Assembly (NCBI GenBank): GCA_015501075.1
Contig: JADNYJ010000008.1
Location: 186,001 to 250,000, forward strand
Direction: 5' to 3'
Length of the DNA stretch: 64,000 bases
Source: Gymnopilus junonius
Lineage: Eukaryota; Basidiomycota; Agaricomycetes; Agaricales; Galerinaceae
Shown here: piece after piece, positions 10,347 to 21,559 of the stretch
Layout: each line of letters starts with the position of its first letter
How positions within the stretch are numbered: the stretch's first letter is position 1
Position numbers and translations under genes: made by a program
The notes under the pieces: generated by a model
Told to the model about the DNA's origin: nothing
The model's database searches: none
What the model saw: the letters and a program-made list of their open reading frames with translations, nothing else

Positions 10347-12745
10347 ATGGACACGGATGGTCCGTACTCCGAGGATTTAGGCCCTGGTGATAGTGGAACG
10401 GAAAGCAAGAGGACTCGTAATACCACACCTGAACGCTTTACACCGCACAATCAACCCAATCTCGCTTCGACGCCTAAAGCGAGCAGCGCCAGATTATCAG
10501 CCTATTCCCTGTGTCCTTCGAATACGTCAGTAAGCTGTTTTCATCTAGAGGAAGACGAGTTCATCTCCCACTACCGCCTCTCTCTCGCCACGATAACCCC
10601 AAAGTCGCTTCACCTCAACTCACGTCATTCGACCTACACCTGCGATATCTCTTTGGATTATTTCACGCTTGAAAGCATGGCAGAACATTCTGGCATATTT
10701 CGGCCAGCCAATCCGTACGTTTCTTTTTAGAATATCGGCTACGGCAATTGAACATGTCATAAAATGCAGACCTTCCACAACCCTGAACGATGGCGATGTC
10801 TTAAATACGTACCAGGAGTACAAGCGAGAAAGAAGGCGCATCGTTTCCATGCACTCACGACCATGGAGCCTCCACAGTACATTCAGCACAGGTAGTGGTC
10901 AAGAGAGAGCCATCCTTGAGTTCTTAGCCTCGAAGGACGGAGCCTGTCCGTTTTTGACTGGTGTAACAGTGGAAAGAGGATCTACGACTGACGGGCATCC
11001 ACATATTCAGCTGGTACGCTTTGGTGTATGTTTTTCTGGTCATAGGACCGACTGACTTGTTTTTATCAGGAAAATTATCCGACTAGCCTGGCAAATCCGG
11101 AAGTCGCGGCACGACTGTGTCTCAATCCAGGTTTGGCTCCCCAAGATCATTAAATTATTGATCCTTTCTGACAACTTTCCGTCGACAGATAATGCAGAGT
11201 TTTCAGTACAATCCTTGAGATTACTTGCAGCGGAGCTGTGTCTCGCACTACTCTTTTTGCACCGTCATGGGATAGTTCACCGGGATATCAAGCCGGCCAA
11301 CATAATGATCTCCAAAGATGGACATGCAGCGCTAGGCGGTTTTGGTGCAGCGCGATTTGTTCGTCTTCCGCATTTCACGTCCCAGGATAGGTTCCGTCAG
11401 CCCTTTACTTCCGACAAAGATTGGCCCAGTCATGAACGCACGACCTTACGGGCGCATAGTAATGCTTATCTTGACCTTGCACATACGAACTACCTACCGG
11501 AATACCTGGAGAGAGCCGACTGGCGCAGTTTAGGCATGTTACTCTATGAGATGATTACTGGTGGAATACTTTCGGAAGAGCCTCAAACTCTAGAAGCGCA
11601 GGTTGAAATTATGAAGGAGGCCGACGTGCACCTGCTCCATTTCCTTCAGTCGGTCAGTGAGATCCTTCCTTGCTTTGATGTATTGAACCTCGACTTCTGT
11701 TCTGTAGCTGCTCAGCCGTAAGCCAACCTCTCAGCTCTGTGGAGAAGATACGCTATCACACCCGTTCTTTGATAGTGTGCGTGACCATTGGGATGAGATA
11801 GAAGATCTGCAACATCCACCTTGTGGTCATCCTCCCAGCTTGTATTTTGGCACCCAGTTCCACGCCGCTGTGAAGGATCCAAAAAATCCTCGTTATACTT
11901 TGCATGTCCGGAAATCGTCATGCGACACATCATCCTCCGATAGCTCATTTGGTCTCGCTCATGATTTCGATCTGAGTGCAACCAGTTTAATGCCTCCCTT
12001 TTCTCCCCAACGTCGCAAAGAAGCTTTGGAAGTTGGTCGGCCTGCCGCATGTATATTTGAAGTTGATGACACTGTCCATTTCGCGGATTACCATCTTACA
12101 TCATACGACTCCGATCCTTCCATAGTCCATCAAGAAATATTCCTCTCATCCAATCACGGAATGGATATTACCGGCAGCATCATGGAACCTTGCGTGTCTA
12201 CAGCGCACATCATTGGTTTCTTCCAGAACAGCCACTCGAAGTTGGTGCTGCAGGAGGAATCAGAAAACGAGGAATATGGATATTGCGACATCGTGTTGGA
12301 TAGGACGGAAAGCAGCTTTAATGATTCTGGCTTATATTTTCCCTTTGGCGAAACTCCGGTGTCCTCGGGCCGGATCAAGGTTGACGGGATACGGGAACCT
12401 GAGAGGCGCCAGCTTGTATCCGTCGGAAACGATACCATCCGTCCCCCGTCGCAGCCTACATTCGGCGAGCTGCTATCCCCAATCTCATTGGTCATCCCCC
12501 GGCGGCCAACCACATCGTCGGCCAAGAGTGTGCAGAAAGCTCCTGATTGGACACTGGACCAGAAGATAGCAATCTCCTTGCTTTGCGCTGGGATGGAGAA
12601 TGGTGGACTGGAGCACAGAAAAAAGCATCGGCGCTTCGGGACGCGCCAGCTAATTGCGAGAACATCGGCGAGAGTATTGCAAGCCGTCAAAAGACGTGCG
12701 TCGGACATACTGCGAGGTGGGCGGCATGGTATCTCTAACGATTAA
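10347..12745 (+). CDS. Protein kinase-like protein with degenerate active site (predicted pseudokinase)
   Basis: Five exons: 10347-10714, 10770-11013, 11070-11130, 11189-11652 and 11708-12745, giving 724 aa. The C-lobe is clear. LRLLAAELCLALLFLHRHG leads into HRDIKPANIM at residue ~255 (catalytic HRD and Asn present). The activation-segment end and helix F follow as YLPEYLERADWRSLGMLLYEMITG. The magnesium-binding DFG is replaced by GFG at ~275-277. I see no glycine-rich loop and no VAIK-type lysine in the residues before it, although QERAILEFL could be the helix-C region. The N-terminal ~115 residues are polar and look disordered. After the kinase fold (to about LSHPFFDSV), some 330 residues of Ser-rich, low-motif sequence follow and end with a basic patch (KKHRRFGTR). 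A scaffold or regulatory role is inferred. Weak nucleotide binding is still possible. Confidence 0.85.
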
Positions 12746-13161
12746 ACGCATCCGATTTGGGCCCGAAATTGAGTGTTGTATATTAATTTGCTTTACGGGT
12801 TATCCACGTTGTTGCATTGGTCGGGCAAAATGATTAATCATAATATGTACTACATACGTACTATCTGGTATCCACGGAAGGATCACACCGTTGCAAATGT
12901 TATTATTATTAAAATACGATTACAAGCTCTTCTATTGGCTCCTTATTTTTACTTTGCACATTTACGATGCGGCTGGTTTCTTTGCCTTATCTCTCCGGCG
13001 GTGCAAGGCATCTCGGGGGAGGATTACATCATGCGTAGCTTCATGTATGACACCCGTTTCCACCCGTACCCGCACACTAATGTGTTCGCAATAGCCATCC
13101 CGACTTCATAAAAGGCGGCCATGTAATTCGCTCCTCCCTTTTCCTTTTACAAACAACCGTC
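12746..13161. other. Intergenic, short promoter region
   Basis: About 415 bases between the pseudokinase and NADH dehydrogenase genes. The last 60 bases before 13162 are pyrimidine-rich (CTCCTCCCTTTTCCTTTTAC). No further gene was recognised. Confidence 0.5.
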
Positions 13162-15478
13162 ATGTCCACGACTTTAATACACACCCGACGCGTCTTCCAG
13201 CTTGCAGCGCGTCGGTCGCGTGTCTCAAACATCGATGTCGACGCGTCACTTCAGTCGACCTTACGCAGAGGAAAAGAACGTCTCATAATTCTCGGTTCAG
13301 GATGGGGAGGCTACAACGTTCTTCGTGGAATCGACAAGAAGCGATGGGGTGCGTTCTTGCTGTCAGAGTTCTCGACTGACATCCTACTCATTGCGTACTT
13401 TGAAACAGATGTCTTAGTGATTTCGCCTAATACTTACTTCAATTTTACACCACTGCTTGCAGGCACAGCTGTTGGAACTTTGGAGTTTCGTTGTGCTGTA
13501 GAACCCGTCAGTTATTATTTGCAGTTTTTTCGAATAGCGAACTTAGACGCATCAGGTTAGGCGTTATTGCCCTCAAGTGGTTCGTTTTCCATGAATATCT
13601 ATTGCTCAAGCAATCGCTTAATTCTCCAATAACCAGACTTACTATCAAGCGTGGTGTGATGAAATTGGTGATTATTACCTGTCCTATCTTGGTTCGCCTT
13701 GTAGCTGAGGTTTTTAGACTTTGCGCGAAAACAAATTAAATGCGTCAGTCCAAAGAAATTTCTATAACGAGGGTGCTTCATCTCATGTCAATTTTAGATG
13801 CCTGCCACTCGCCCTGTTTCTGCTGAACCGACTGGAGATCCAGAGTCACTTCATCACCAAACAGGGCCACCATTTACCCTGCGTTACGATAAATTAATCA
13901 TCGCAGTTGGAGCCTATTCTCAGAGTAACCATGCCCTAATGTCTCTGCTTATGTCTTTTTCTGAACCGTGCAATAGCATTCAACATACCGGGCGTGAAAG
14001 AGCATGCTCATTTCCTGAAAGATGTCAAGGACGCCCGCAGAATCCGTGGCCGTATCCTTGAATGTTTTGAGCAATCCAGTTTACCATCTCTTTCCGACAT
14101 TGACCGTCGGAACCTGCTCAACTTCTGTATAGTCGGTCAGTTGTCCTCATAGTGATCTGTCCTTGCCGGCTCTTATTGAAGAAATTGTCTAGGTGGTGGA
14201 CCCACTGGAATTGAGTTTGCCGCGGAATTGCATGACCTTATTCATACCGATATGTCCCGTCATTACCCTGCCCTTGCGAGGTTGTCGAAGATCACCGTCT
14301 ATGACGTGGCTCCAAGCATTCTGGGTTCCTTTGACACGTCACTACGACAGTATGTGATATTCATTAACCCTATTTCTCAAACTAACTTCTTCTAAAAGAT
14401 ATACAGAAAATACTCTATCGCGTGAGGGTATCAGCATTTTGACTAATCATCATGTGGAGCGCGTTGAAAAGGTTCTGTGCCATTTTTTCTATGCACACCT
14501 CTAAAATGCTGAAGCTATGTCTAGGGTCATATGATCGTCAAAGAGAAAGGAGAAGGTCACGAATTTTAAATATCCTTTGTCATTTCTTCTGACGTCCTTC
14601 AAGTTCCATTTGGTCTCTTGGTTTGGAGCACAGGTCTATCACCTAATCCACTGGTTAACGCTACCAAAGAAATTAAGAAGGACCCCAAGAGAAAGAGGTA
14701 AGGACTCCCTACATTGTTCTCATGTTCTCTGCCCGCTAATTGACGTAGCCTTGTTGCTAATAACCACCTCAATGTTATCATGGAAGACGGTACAGCTCAT
14801 CCCGATGTCTGGGCTATTGGTGATGCTGTTCGGTTAGAGCAAGGCCCATTACCTGCGACTGCCCAAGGTATGCCCTTTACTAATGTTCTGGTGTATCACG
14901 CAAATTTAACGAATGCTATTATATCATCTACAGTGGCTAACCAAATGGCCAAGTACATCGTCAAGAAGCTCAATGCACTTGTAAAGGACCAGCCCCATTC
15001 TGAACCGTTTGAATTCAAAAACCAAGGCAGCCTAGCCTACATTGGAGACTGGTTGGTCTCATGCGTTATCCTGAACAATATATTTATAATGACGGAATTT
15101 TAGGAAAGCAATCTACGGTCGTCCTTCGGCTGATGAGTCGAAAGAAGGCGTAAAGGAAACTGGTCGCCGTGCTTGGCTGCTTTGGCGGTCGGCGTACTTC
15201 ACAATGACTCTGAGTTTGAGGAACAAGTATGTTCAGCCTTGCTCTACTCTAATTTTGGATCTGACGAGCTCCTTTAAGAATCCTTGTACCCACATATTGG
15301 TGCGCTCCCTTATACTGCCCTCTTTTCTCGTTAAGCACCATGGCTGACGTCTCGGTCATTCTCCCTAATAGGTTCATGAACTGTGAGTACCGCTTCCACA
15401 ACATTGCATGTCCCATGTCCCTCCTTCTAATCACATCATTTTACAGGGATTTTCGGACGTGACCTAACACGTTTTTAA
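13162..15478 (+). CDS. Alternative (type II) NADH:ubiquinone dehydrogenase, mitochondrial
   Basis: A gene of more than ten exons. The N-terminus [20 protein letters not shown] is Arg-rich and lacks acidic residues, fitting a mitochondrial presequence. The FAD Rossmann motif [15 protein letters not shown] follows, then [38 protein letters not shown] and [11 protein letters not shown]. The second nucleotide site is [20 protein letters not shown] (exons ending near 14135 and starting near 14193). The [15 protein letters not shown] segment follows, and the C-terminus [18 protein letters not shown] is typical of the family and is spliced from two small exons. NDH-2 enzymes pass electrons from NADH to ubiquinone without proton pumping. 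Whether it faces the matrix or the intermembrane space is not clear from sequence. The junction after ...CAVEP (13507) is the least certain; an intron to about 13549 and a short exon THQ keeps the frame. Confidence 0.9.
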
Positions 15479-15721
15479 TCAAGTACAGTACACATTTATA
15501 GACCTGCTATCCTTTACATCCGCTTAATCATACAAGGTACATAAATTATAGTATACTCCGTCATAATCAGACCACCATATCGTAGCGCAATCTTCCGTCG
15601 AGGGCTGTGGCAGCGGTGGAGAAGTCAAGCAAGCTTTCAAGCCGCTGCTCTTCAGGCAAGAAATATGTCGACGCAATTCTTTGAAGAGGCGCCAACGTAT
15701 AATCATCCGATGCGCGCCCCG

Positions 15722-16485
15722 TTAATATTTGAGCACCCCGTCGCCAAAATCTCCGTTCCTGAAAACTACGGTCTCGGTGACACCATGACCTTGCAAATCT
15801 GCCAGCGTAGCTTTCCATGTCTTGTCAAGTCCCCTCGACGCTTCGAAAATGCCATCTTTACTGACACCGGCGTGGGCAATATGCCTGAAAGATTGTGGTA
15901 CAGGAGAAGAGACCATAGAACGCGAAATGGAGTAGGAGGGTGACTTTACTCTTGCTGTCCTGGAAGCAGTCCTTAATGGCCTGGAGGGTTCTGAGAAATA
16001 AAGTATCGGGAAAATCCTTCATGTTGAGTATGCACCACTCACGATAATTGGGTAACCGCTGCACAACTTTCTGACCGAACGCAACGGCTTCATCGTCATC
16101 ATTGAACAGAAAACCATATCTACGGACCTGCGTTATCTCGAAGTCAGCTTATCTGGATTCAAAAGAAATATTGCAAAGCACAAACCCTTCCTTTGAAGAC
16201 ATGGAAGAATGGACGATCCTCTGTGTATTCAAAGGCTTCAGGGAACTTGAACGTCCATCTTGTACTGCCCGTTTCATCATCTACAAGCCGGAACCAGAAT
16301 TTCTCTATCTCACTAATATCCCGCCTAGGAGAGTTCGGGGCGTCAAGGTCGCGGCCGAAGGTTAATGTGCCTTTCCATCCAGAATAGACCCAAGGACTGT
16401 CTCTGGGGTCGAGGACTGCATGGTAAACACGCGCGCCGGCAACTGCGAGCACTCTGTATGGATTATGCTCTAGGCCCACTGCCAT
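15722..16485 (-). CDS. WH1 (EVH1) plus CRIB domain protein, WASP-like but lacking the VCA region
   Basis: Three exons on the minus strand: 16485-16186, 16137-16053 and 15990-15722, giving 217 aa. Residues ~1-128 form a WH1 domain: YRVLAVAGARVYHAV, WVYSGWKGTLTFGRDL, FWFRLVD, then the signature FEYTEDRPFFHVFKG and YGFLFNDDDEAVAFGQKV. After a short Ser/Arg-rich linker, residues ~163-200 match a CRIB/GBD motif (SFRHIAHAGVSKDGIFEA with DKTWKATLADLQGHGVTE), the Cdc42/Rac-binding element of WASP proteins. The stop follows about 14 residues later. There is no proline-rich region and no WH2/central/acidic Arp2/3-activating tail. Role inferred: a small GTPase- and WIP-binding adaptor of the actin system. 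The gene is convergent with the NADH dehydrogenase gene (3' ends 243 bp apart). Confidence 0.85.
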
Positions 16486-17160
16486 AATGCTGCGAGTACG
16501 GTGAAGCCTGTTGAGGTGTTGAAATAGAGCAGAACGTGGGCGGGATCAGAAGATAGCTCAAGATATAGAGTTGGATGTATCTTCGTAGATGGGATGGAGT
16601 GAGGGAGGAGCGAGGTAACCTCAACTGAGGGGCATGAAAGGAATCGCGAATAGATATCCCCTCCTATGGATGGTGTTTGTTTACCATGACCTCACCATCA
16701 TGGTCGCCTTGCTGCTCTACACGCGGGTGAATCCCGTTTATCGAACTTGGGCTCGACTCTAGTACTTGGGGTATTCGCCTGGGAGGCTAGTCAATATCTA
16801 GCCCTACAGCCGACTGCGTGAACGGTGAAAGTGGTTTTCTGCCGGGTCGATCACACCTTTTGGGGCTGTATTAGGGGGCATGAGGCGCCTCACGGCGCGT
16901 CCGAAGCAGATGATTTCAATAAGCGTGGGCCAGTAGGGTCCTTCAACACCGGACTCATCCTATATCGCGGACTTTGAATTTCAGAGTTCTGCTCCTTCAA
17001 GTAGTCACATTGAAGTTCCTGAGAGCTCGAGTATAGGTGCGGCTAGGGTTCACAATAACATTCAGAGTGACTTCAAACGACGGATTCATCAATCTTCCCA
17101 TACAGTCATATCGATAAAAAGTCACAATCGCTTTCAAATTCAGTCTGCTAAGGCAGCGTA
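16486..17160. other. Intergenic, no gene seen
   Basis: This holds the presumed promoter of the WH1-CRIB gene. A more GC-rich stretch at about 16700-16950 has no open frame with motifs, and I could not fold it into a tRNA or other known RNA. Confidence 0.4.
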
Positions 17161-17890
17161 GGGCAATTCCTCAAGCTTAGAGAAAAGGGTTTGAGCGACT
17201 TCCTTGTTTCCCCAAGGAAGAATCTGAACACCAAAGACAGCAGCGATACCGTTGACTGGATCAATGAAATATTCTGTTCTCGCGTAGCCGCTCCCTATGG
17301 CATTGACAACGGGTTAATTCATGTGCTGAAAGCGAAAAATGTGCAGATATCAATATACGCACGATAGGCGACGCCTTCTTTCGTCGATTGGGCCAATCCT
17401 CCCTATTGATTGCCATGGCTGTGCCCCATTGCAAGGAATGTGGGAAAGGCAAAAAAACGGATTCATCAATGGACTTCTCGCCTGCTTCAGGAAGCGCTGG
17501 GACCCAAATACTGTGGACACTTTCCTGTATCAGGATGGGGTTCATGACAGATATTCCAACTATCGCAGAAAGATTATTACAACTGGAGATTTGAAGCGTG
17601 ACCAAAATTACCGTTGATCTGTAGAAGATGGCGGAGAAGCTTCAGATAGTCGCTCAAAGAGCTGTACAGACCGATTCCACAGAAATTGAGCTTTATCGTT
17701 TAGGCTGTTAGTTTAAAGGTCACACTTTTTCATAAAAAGGACTGCATACGCTTGACGGGGTCTCGTTCAATTATAGACAGCTCATTACTCCAAGAGCTGA
17801 GCCTTCCATCCTTTTCCCGCCAAGACAAATCAACTAGGCGCTTTTCGAGCTCGGGTGTTAGGTAGAATTTGGCGCTTACTATGAGATTAT
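17161..17890 (-). pseudogene. Decayed copy of the neighbouring beta-lactamase-fold serine hydrolase
   Basis: On the minus strand, pieces of the same protein as 19529-21196 appear in order. FYLTPELEKRLVDLSWREKD is near 17880-17800. KLNFCGIGLYSSLSDYLKLL is near 17690-17630. VPALPEAGEKSID and QWGTAMAINREDWPNRRKK are near 17510-17390. EYFIDPVNGIAAVFGVQI is near 17280-17215. The frame is broken by a stop right after ...SNLQL (about 17590) and by a frame change into the next block. The motif reading HLGGVG in the intact copy is NFCGIG here. The N-terminal half, including the SxxK nucleophile, was not found upstream. It is a truncated, inactivated duplicate in the same orientation, about 2 kb from its relative. 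Confidence 0.8.
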
Positions 17891-19201
17891 CCAATGCTTA
17901 TTTGTCATTTTCAGCGAGTGTCGTCATGTCTGAGAGGATGTGAGGACAAAGAGCTTGCATAGGCTGTGAATCAGATAAAAGGAAACAAACTGAAAGAGTC
18001 TGACGGCTATCTAATTCCCCATTTCATGAGATCTAGCCCCCAACTCTATCACGTGAGTGGTACAAAGGCTTCAGTCGTCGAGTTCGAAATGAACGAGGGA
18101 TTCTGGATACAGTATTCCGGCGGTCCTCGGGACACTTGGCTCTATTTCACGCAAAAGGTCTTTGTTCATTATCAAACTTACTACATATCTTTAAACAAGT
18201 GCTGAGAACATGTATTAAAAAAAATTGAATCGAATGGTGAAGTTACGAAGGTGCTACACCAACGAATACCCTAAAAGCGATCAAATTTGAGAAATGATGT
18301 GATGTTGATCTCGACTTTGTTCAGATTGGGCTAATTTCATGGCTTAAAAAAATAACTATAAGTAGATGACCCTGCTAGGAAGGGAATTGTGAAAGAATGG
18401 GACATTTAGAGATCCAGAATGACACCAACATGCTACGAGACGCATAGACACAATTCTTTTTGAACTTATATGGCCGACCCTTTGTGTATCTGCACATCTT
18501 TTCTAAGTAACCGGTTGACCAAAAAGGGTTGTGACGATCCGTGGTCGTAACTCCTCGTGATCAGCGCGTCAGCCACTCCCATCGCATCAGGAAGTTCACA
18601 ATTTACTGCTTTTGGCAAATTTCCTGCTTGCGACAAGCTAAAAAAGCGTAGATCAGGTCCAAATCAATAGAGTTTTCTGGAAAGTCATTACAAATTTCTA
18701 ATCGACTCTGATGGAACAACTAGCCGAGTGGGGCCGTGGAAGCCACTTTCTCAGAGTCAAAAAGGGGCCTAGTTACGTTTTACTTTTTACTTTGGCGCTT
18801 TTTGGACGCTTTTTTGCGCTTGCTCAAGCTAAAAAAAGCAAATTGTGAAACTCCTGATGCATCGACGCGACGCTCATCCTCGCTCATCCAAATATTGCGT
18901 GTCAGATACCGTGAATCAGGGACACTTTAACCTTGCAAGAATCTCGCCTGTACCCCAGAAAATTTACGTGGATATATGGTACTATTATTCTGAAATTTTG
19001 TGGAAGCGCCCCTTTGCTATTTTGGACAACGCCAGGTTCAACAGGCCATTCATATGTACCAGTGCCACTTAGAAACCTCAACATCATGTCTTAATTACCA
19101 GCACTGATTATCTACCTATCCACCATATTCACAGATGTCTTAATAGAAGATTAAATCTTAGCATGCTGCTTAGTTCGAGGCCGTGGCAACTAGTTATTAT
19201 T
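17891..19201. other. Intergenic, no gene seen
   Basis: This separates the two hydrolase copies. It is AT-rich with short open frames only. If the decayed copy once had its N-terminal half here, it is no longer recognisable. A foldback element follows immediately. Confidence 0.4.
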
Positions 19202-19298
19202 ACAACGGGCAAATGAATGTCCAATCGACCCAAATCGAGCACTTTCTAGTATAAAAATGACATTTTGAACCATTTGGACATTTCTTTGCCCGTCGTGT
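19202..19298. repeat. Foldback (MITE-like) element, copy A, ~97 bp
   Basis: The ends are inverted repeats over about 40 bases. The left end starts ACAACGGGCAAATGAATG. The right end, read from the other strand, starts ACACGACGGGCAAAGAAATG. The arms also share TGTCCAA and CAAAATG-like blocks. It is nearly the same length as, and similar to, the element at 57402-57500. There is no coding capacity. I could not define a target-site duplication with certainty. Confidence 0.65.
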
Positions 19299-19528
19299 AT
19301 CTAGGTAGGTTCAAATAGCATTTGTTTTACTCCCACCTGGTCTAAATATTAATCATTCATTTTGTGAGATCAGGATCTCGACTTTCCGCCAGCCGATGCC
19401 CATGCATATGCATGCTCGAAGATGGTAGACATATACTTACATGTACTCGGTATCTCTACAAAATGTACAAAATGATGTTTGAATCTTAGGGCAGGCACCC
19501 AAAGGGCCGCCTTAGTCCCTTATACAGG

Positions 19529-21196
19529 TTAAATTACCAAAGCAGAATAGAGTGATGCCTCAAGTTTCGGCCACAGGTTCCATAGTTCCTGGTCTCCGAA
19601 CGGTGAGACTTGAATTCCCAAAACTGCAGCAATCCCGCTCGTCGGGTCAATAAAATACTCAGTTCCAGCCCATCCGCCCCCTGCAAAAGTCAAAATAAGC
19701 AAGTCAAGAAGGAAAAGAAAGCACGAACAGAATGCGGATCCTTTTTTGCGACGGTTGGGCCAATCTTGTGTTGTCAATCCAGTTGCCGTACCCCATTGCG
19801 CTCCGGGCCCCCAATTCGGAGCCGCAAGGAAAGCAGATATGGCCTTTTCACCTGCTTCAGGTAGGGCCGGGACGAACATTTCCGCGACAGTTTCCCGTCT
19901 GAGTATAGGGTTTTCGACTAGTTTACCATCTTCGGGGTTTGTTCCAACAATTAGTCGACATGGCTCTGAAGGAAGACGGCGTCGCTTACCCTTAAGCTGC
20001 ATAAGATGGCGAAGAAGTTTGAGGTAATCTCTAACTGAACCATATAATCCGACACCTCCCAGATGAAGCTGGACTGATCAAAAAGGATTTGCTAACTCAA
20101 AGAAATGAAATTTATTCAAAAATATAATACGCACCTCGTGCAGGATCTTGCTCTATGATCTTTAATTGACCAGCCCACGGGCTGAGGCTGCCATCCTTTG
20201 CGCGACAGGCAAGGTCAACAAGGCGCTCTCGTAGGTTAGGGGTAAGATAGAATGATGTTTCCATGCCCAATGGTTTGAAAATGTGTTCCTGTCTATTTTT
20301 CGGTAAGGGAGGTTAACACTGGTGGCCACTGGAAAAGAGGAGGAAACGAACAAGAATTCTTCCAAAGTTTGACCTGTGACTTTCTCCACCAGGAAGCCCA
20401 GAACGTCTGCACTCCATCCATAGACAACTGCATAAACCAAATGTCAACTGCAAATTCTTATCTAATGACTTGACTGCGCTTACAATCAGTCCCAGGTTCA
20501 AACTTAAGAGGCACTCCCGGCAGGTCTCCCTAAGGACCATTGATAAATCAAAACTGGAACGTACAATAGAAAATAAGTCCATACTTTAAGAGTTTGGAAC
20601 CATGCGGAATATGGGTCTTCGGCTGCGTGCATTTCTTTAGAAGTGTAGGGAGGAGGGAGGCTACCATCTGAATCAGGCCTATCCCCGTAAAACAAGCCAC
20701 TCGAAAAATTGAGCAAATGCTTGACTGTCATGACAGCTGTGGCAGGTCTAAAGGTCGTTTGAGGCGAAGTGCTGTCGACGATGACAGGATTACGCAGTTG
20801 AGGGAAATAATCAGCCACGGGGGTATCCATTGAAATTTTGCCTTGCTCGATCAAAATTAGACCTGCCAACTAGCAACACAGGGAGTCAGCCTCTGCTAGA
20901 TGAGTGAAAAAGGCGAACGCACACTTGCTATCAATTTTGTTTGACTGCAAAGCCAGAAAACACTGTCTTGGTTGATCTCTCCACTTGCATCGTCGTTTAC
21001 CACCTTCGGGCCCCCGCCATGAAAATAGATCTCTCCGTCGACGTTGGTCACGCCGAGAATAAAACCCGGAGTTTTCTTCGTTTTCAAAGCTGCGTCCTAT
21101 TTATCAATGGATCAGTGGCCTAATGGCAAAAATACACGTGGGACTTACTATGAACTCGTCCAAATTCTGTTTGCAGCTGGAGGAAAGCGTCGTCAT
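19529..21196 (-). CDS. Beta-lactamase/transpeptidase-fold serine hydrolase (class C esterase type)
   Basis: A multi-exon minus-strand gene starting at 21196 (MTTLSSSCKQNLDEFIDAAL) and ending at 19529-19531. The SxxK nucleophile motif is CSQTKLIAS, with Ser at about residue 67 and Lys at 70. AGLILIEQGKISMDTPV follows, then KHLLNFSSGLFYG and the second-motif region FVYGWSADVLGFLVEK (Tyr as general base), then GQTLEEF and FKPLGMETSFYLTP. The third active-site strand is HLGGVGLYGSVRDYLKLL. The C-terminus includes QWGTATGLTTQDWPNRRKK and AGTEYFIDPTSGIAAVLG. Fungal relatives are esterases or acyltransferases (EstB/LovD type) rather than antibiotic hydrolases. No signal peptide was seen, so it is probably cytosolic. 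The substrate is unknown. A decayed duplicate lies downstream at 17161-17890. Confidence 0.88.
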
Positions 21197-21559
21197 TTAG
21201 GTCGACAAGGATTGGTAGTTACAGCACCCCCAGACCTTGGTATTATATACTTCTAGAGTCCCGAATGCACCCGCAAGTGACAGAAGTCAAGTGAGCCAGC
21301 TGCTCGCTTCTACTGGAACTATCTGTAACAACTTAGATATTTACGTACCCAACAATAAGTTCATCGTAATTATGATTGACCAGTTTGTCCATGGCGCCGC
21401 TTCCGAGATGTCATTTCTGAGTCACAGTCTTCAGCAGTGCGAACAAATTAGCTGAGAAGCTTCAGCTGAAGGCCTCTTGCTGTAGCTTCGATTCTCACTA
21501 CTATCAGTCAGAACATCTTACTCGTCTGAGTTGAATCAAATATCCACTTCAATTTCCCG
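21197..21559. other. Intergenic, short
   Basis: A 363-base gap between the start of the serine hydrolase gene and the 3' end of the 5-phosphatase gene. It presumably contains the hydrolase promoter. No motif was recognised. Confidence 0.5.

Noticed and set aside
12154..12708. Minus-strand frame of 184 codons
   Set aside because: It is antisense to the last exon of the kinase-like gene; length is explained by the coding bias of the real gene.
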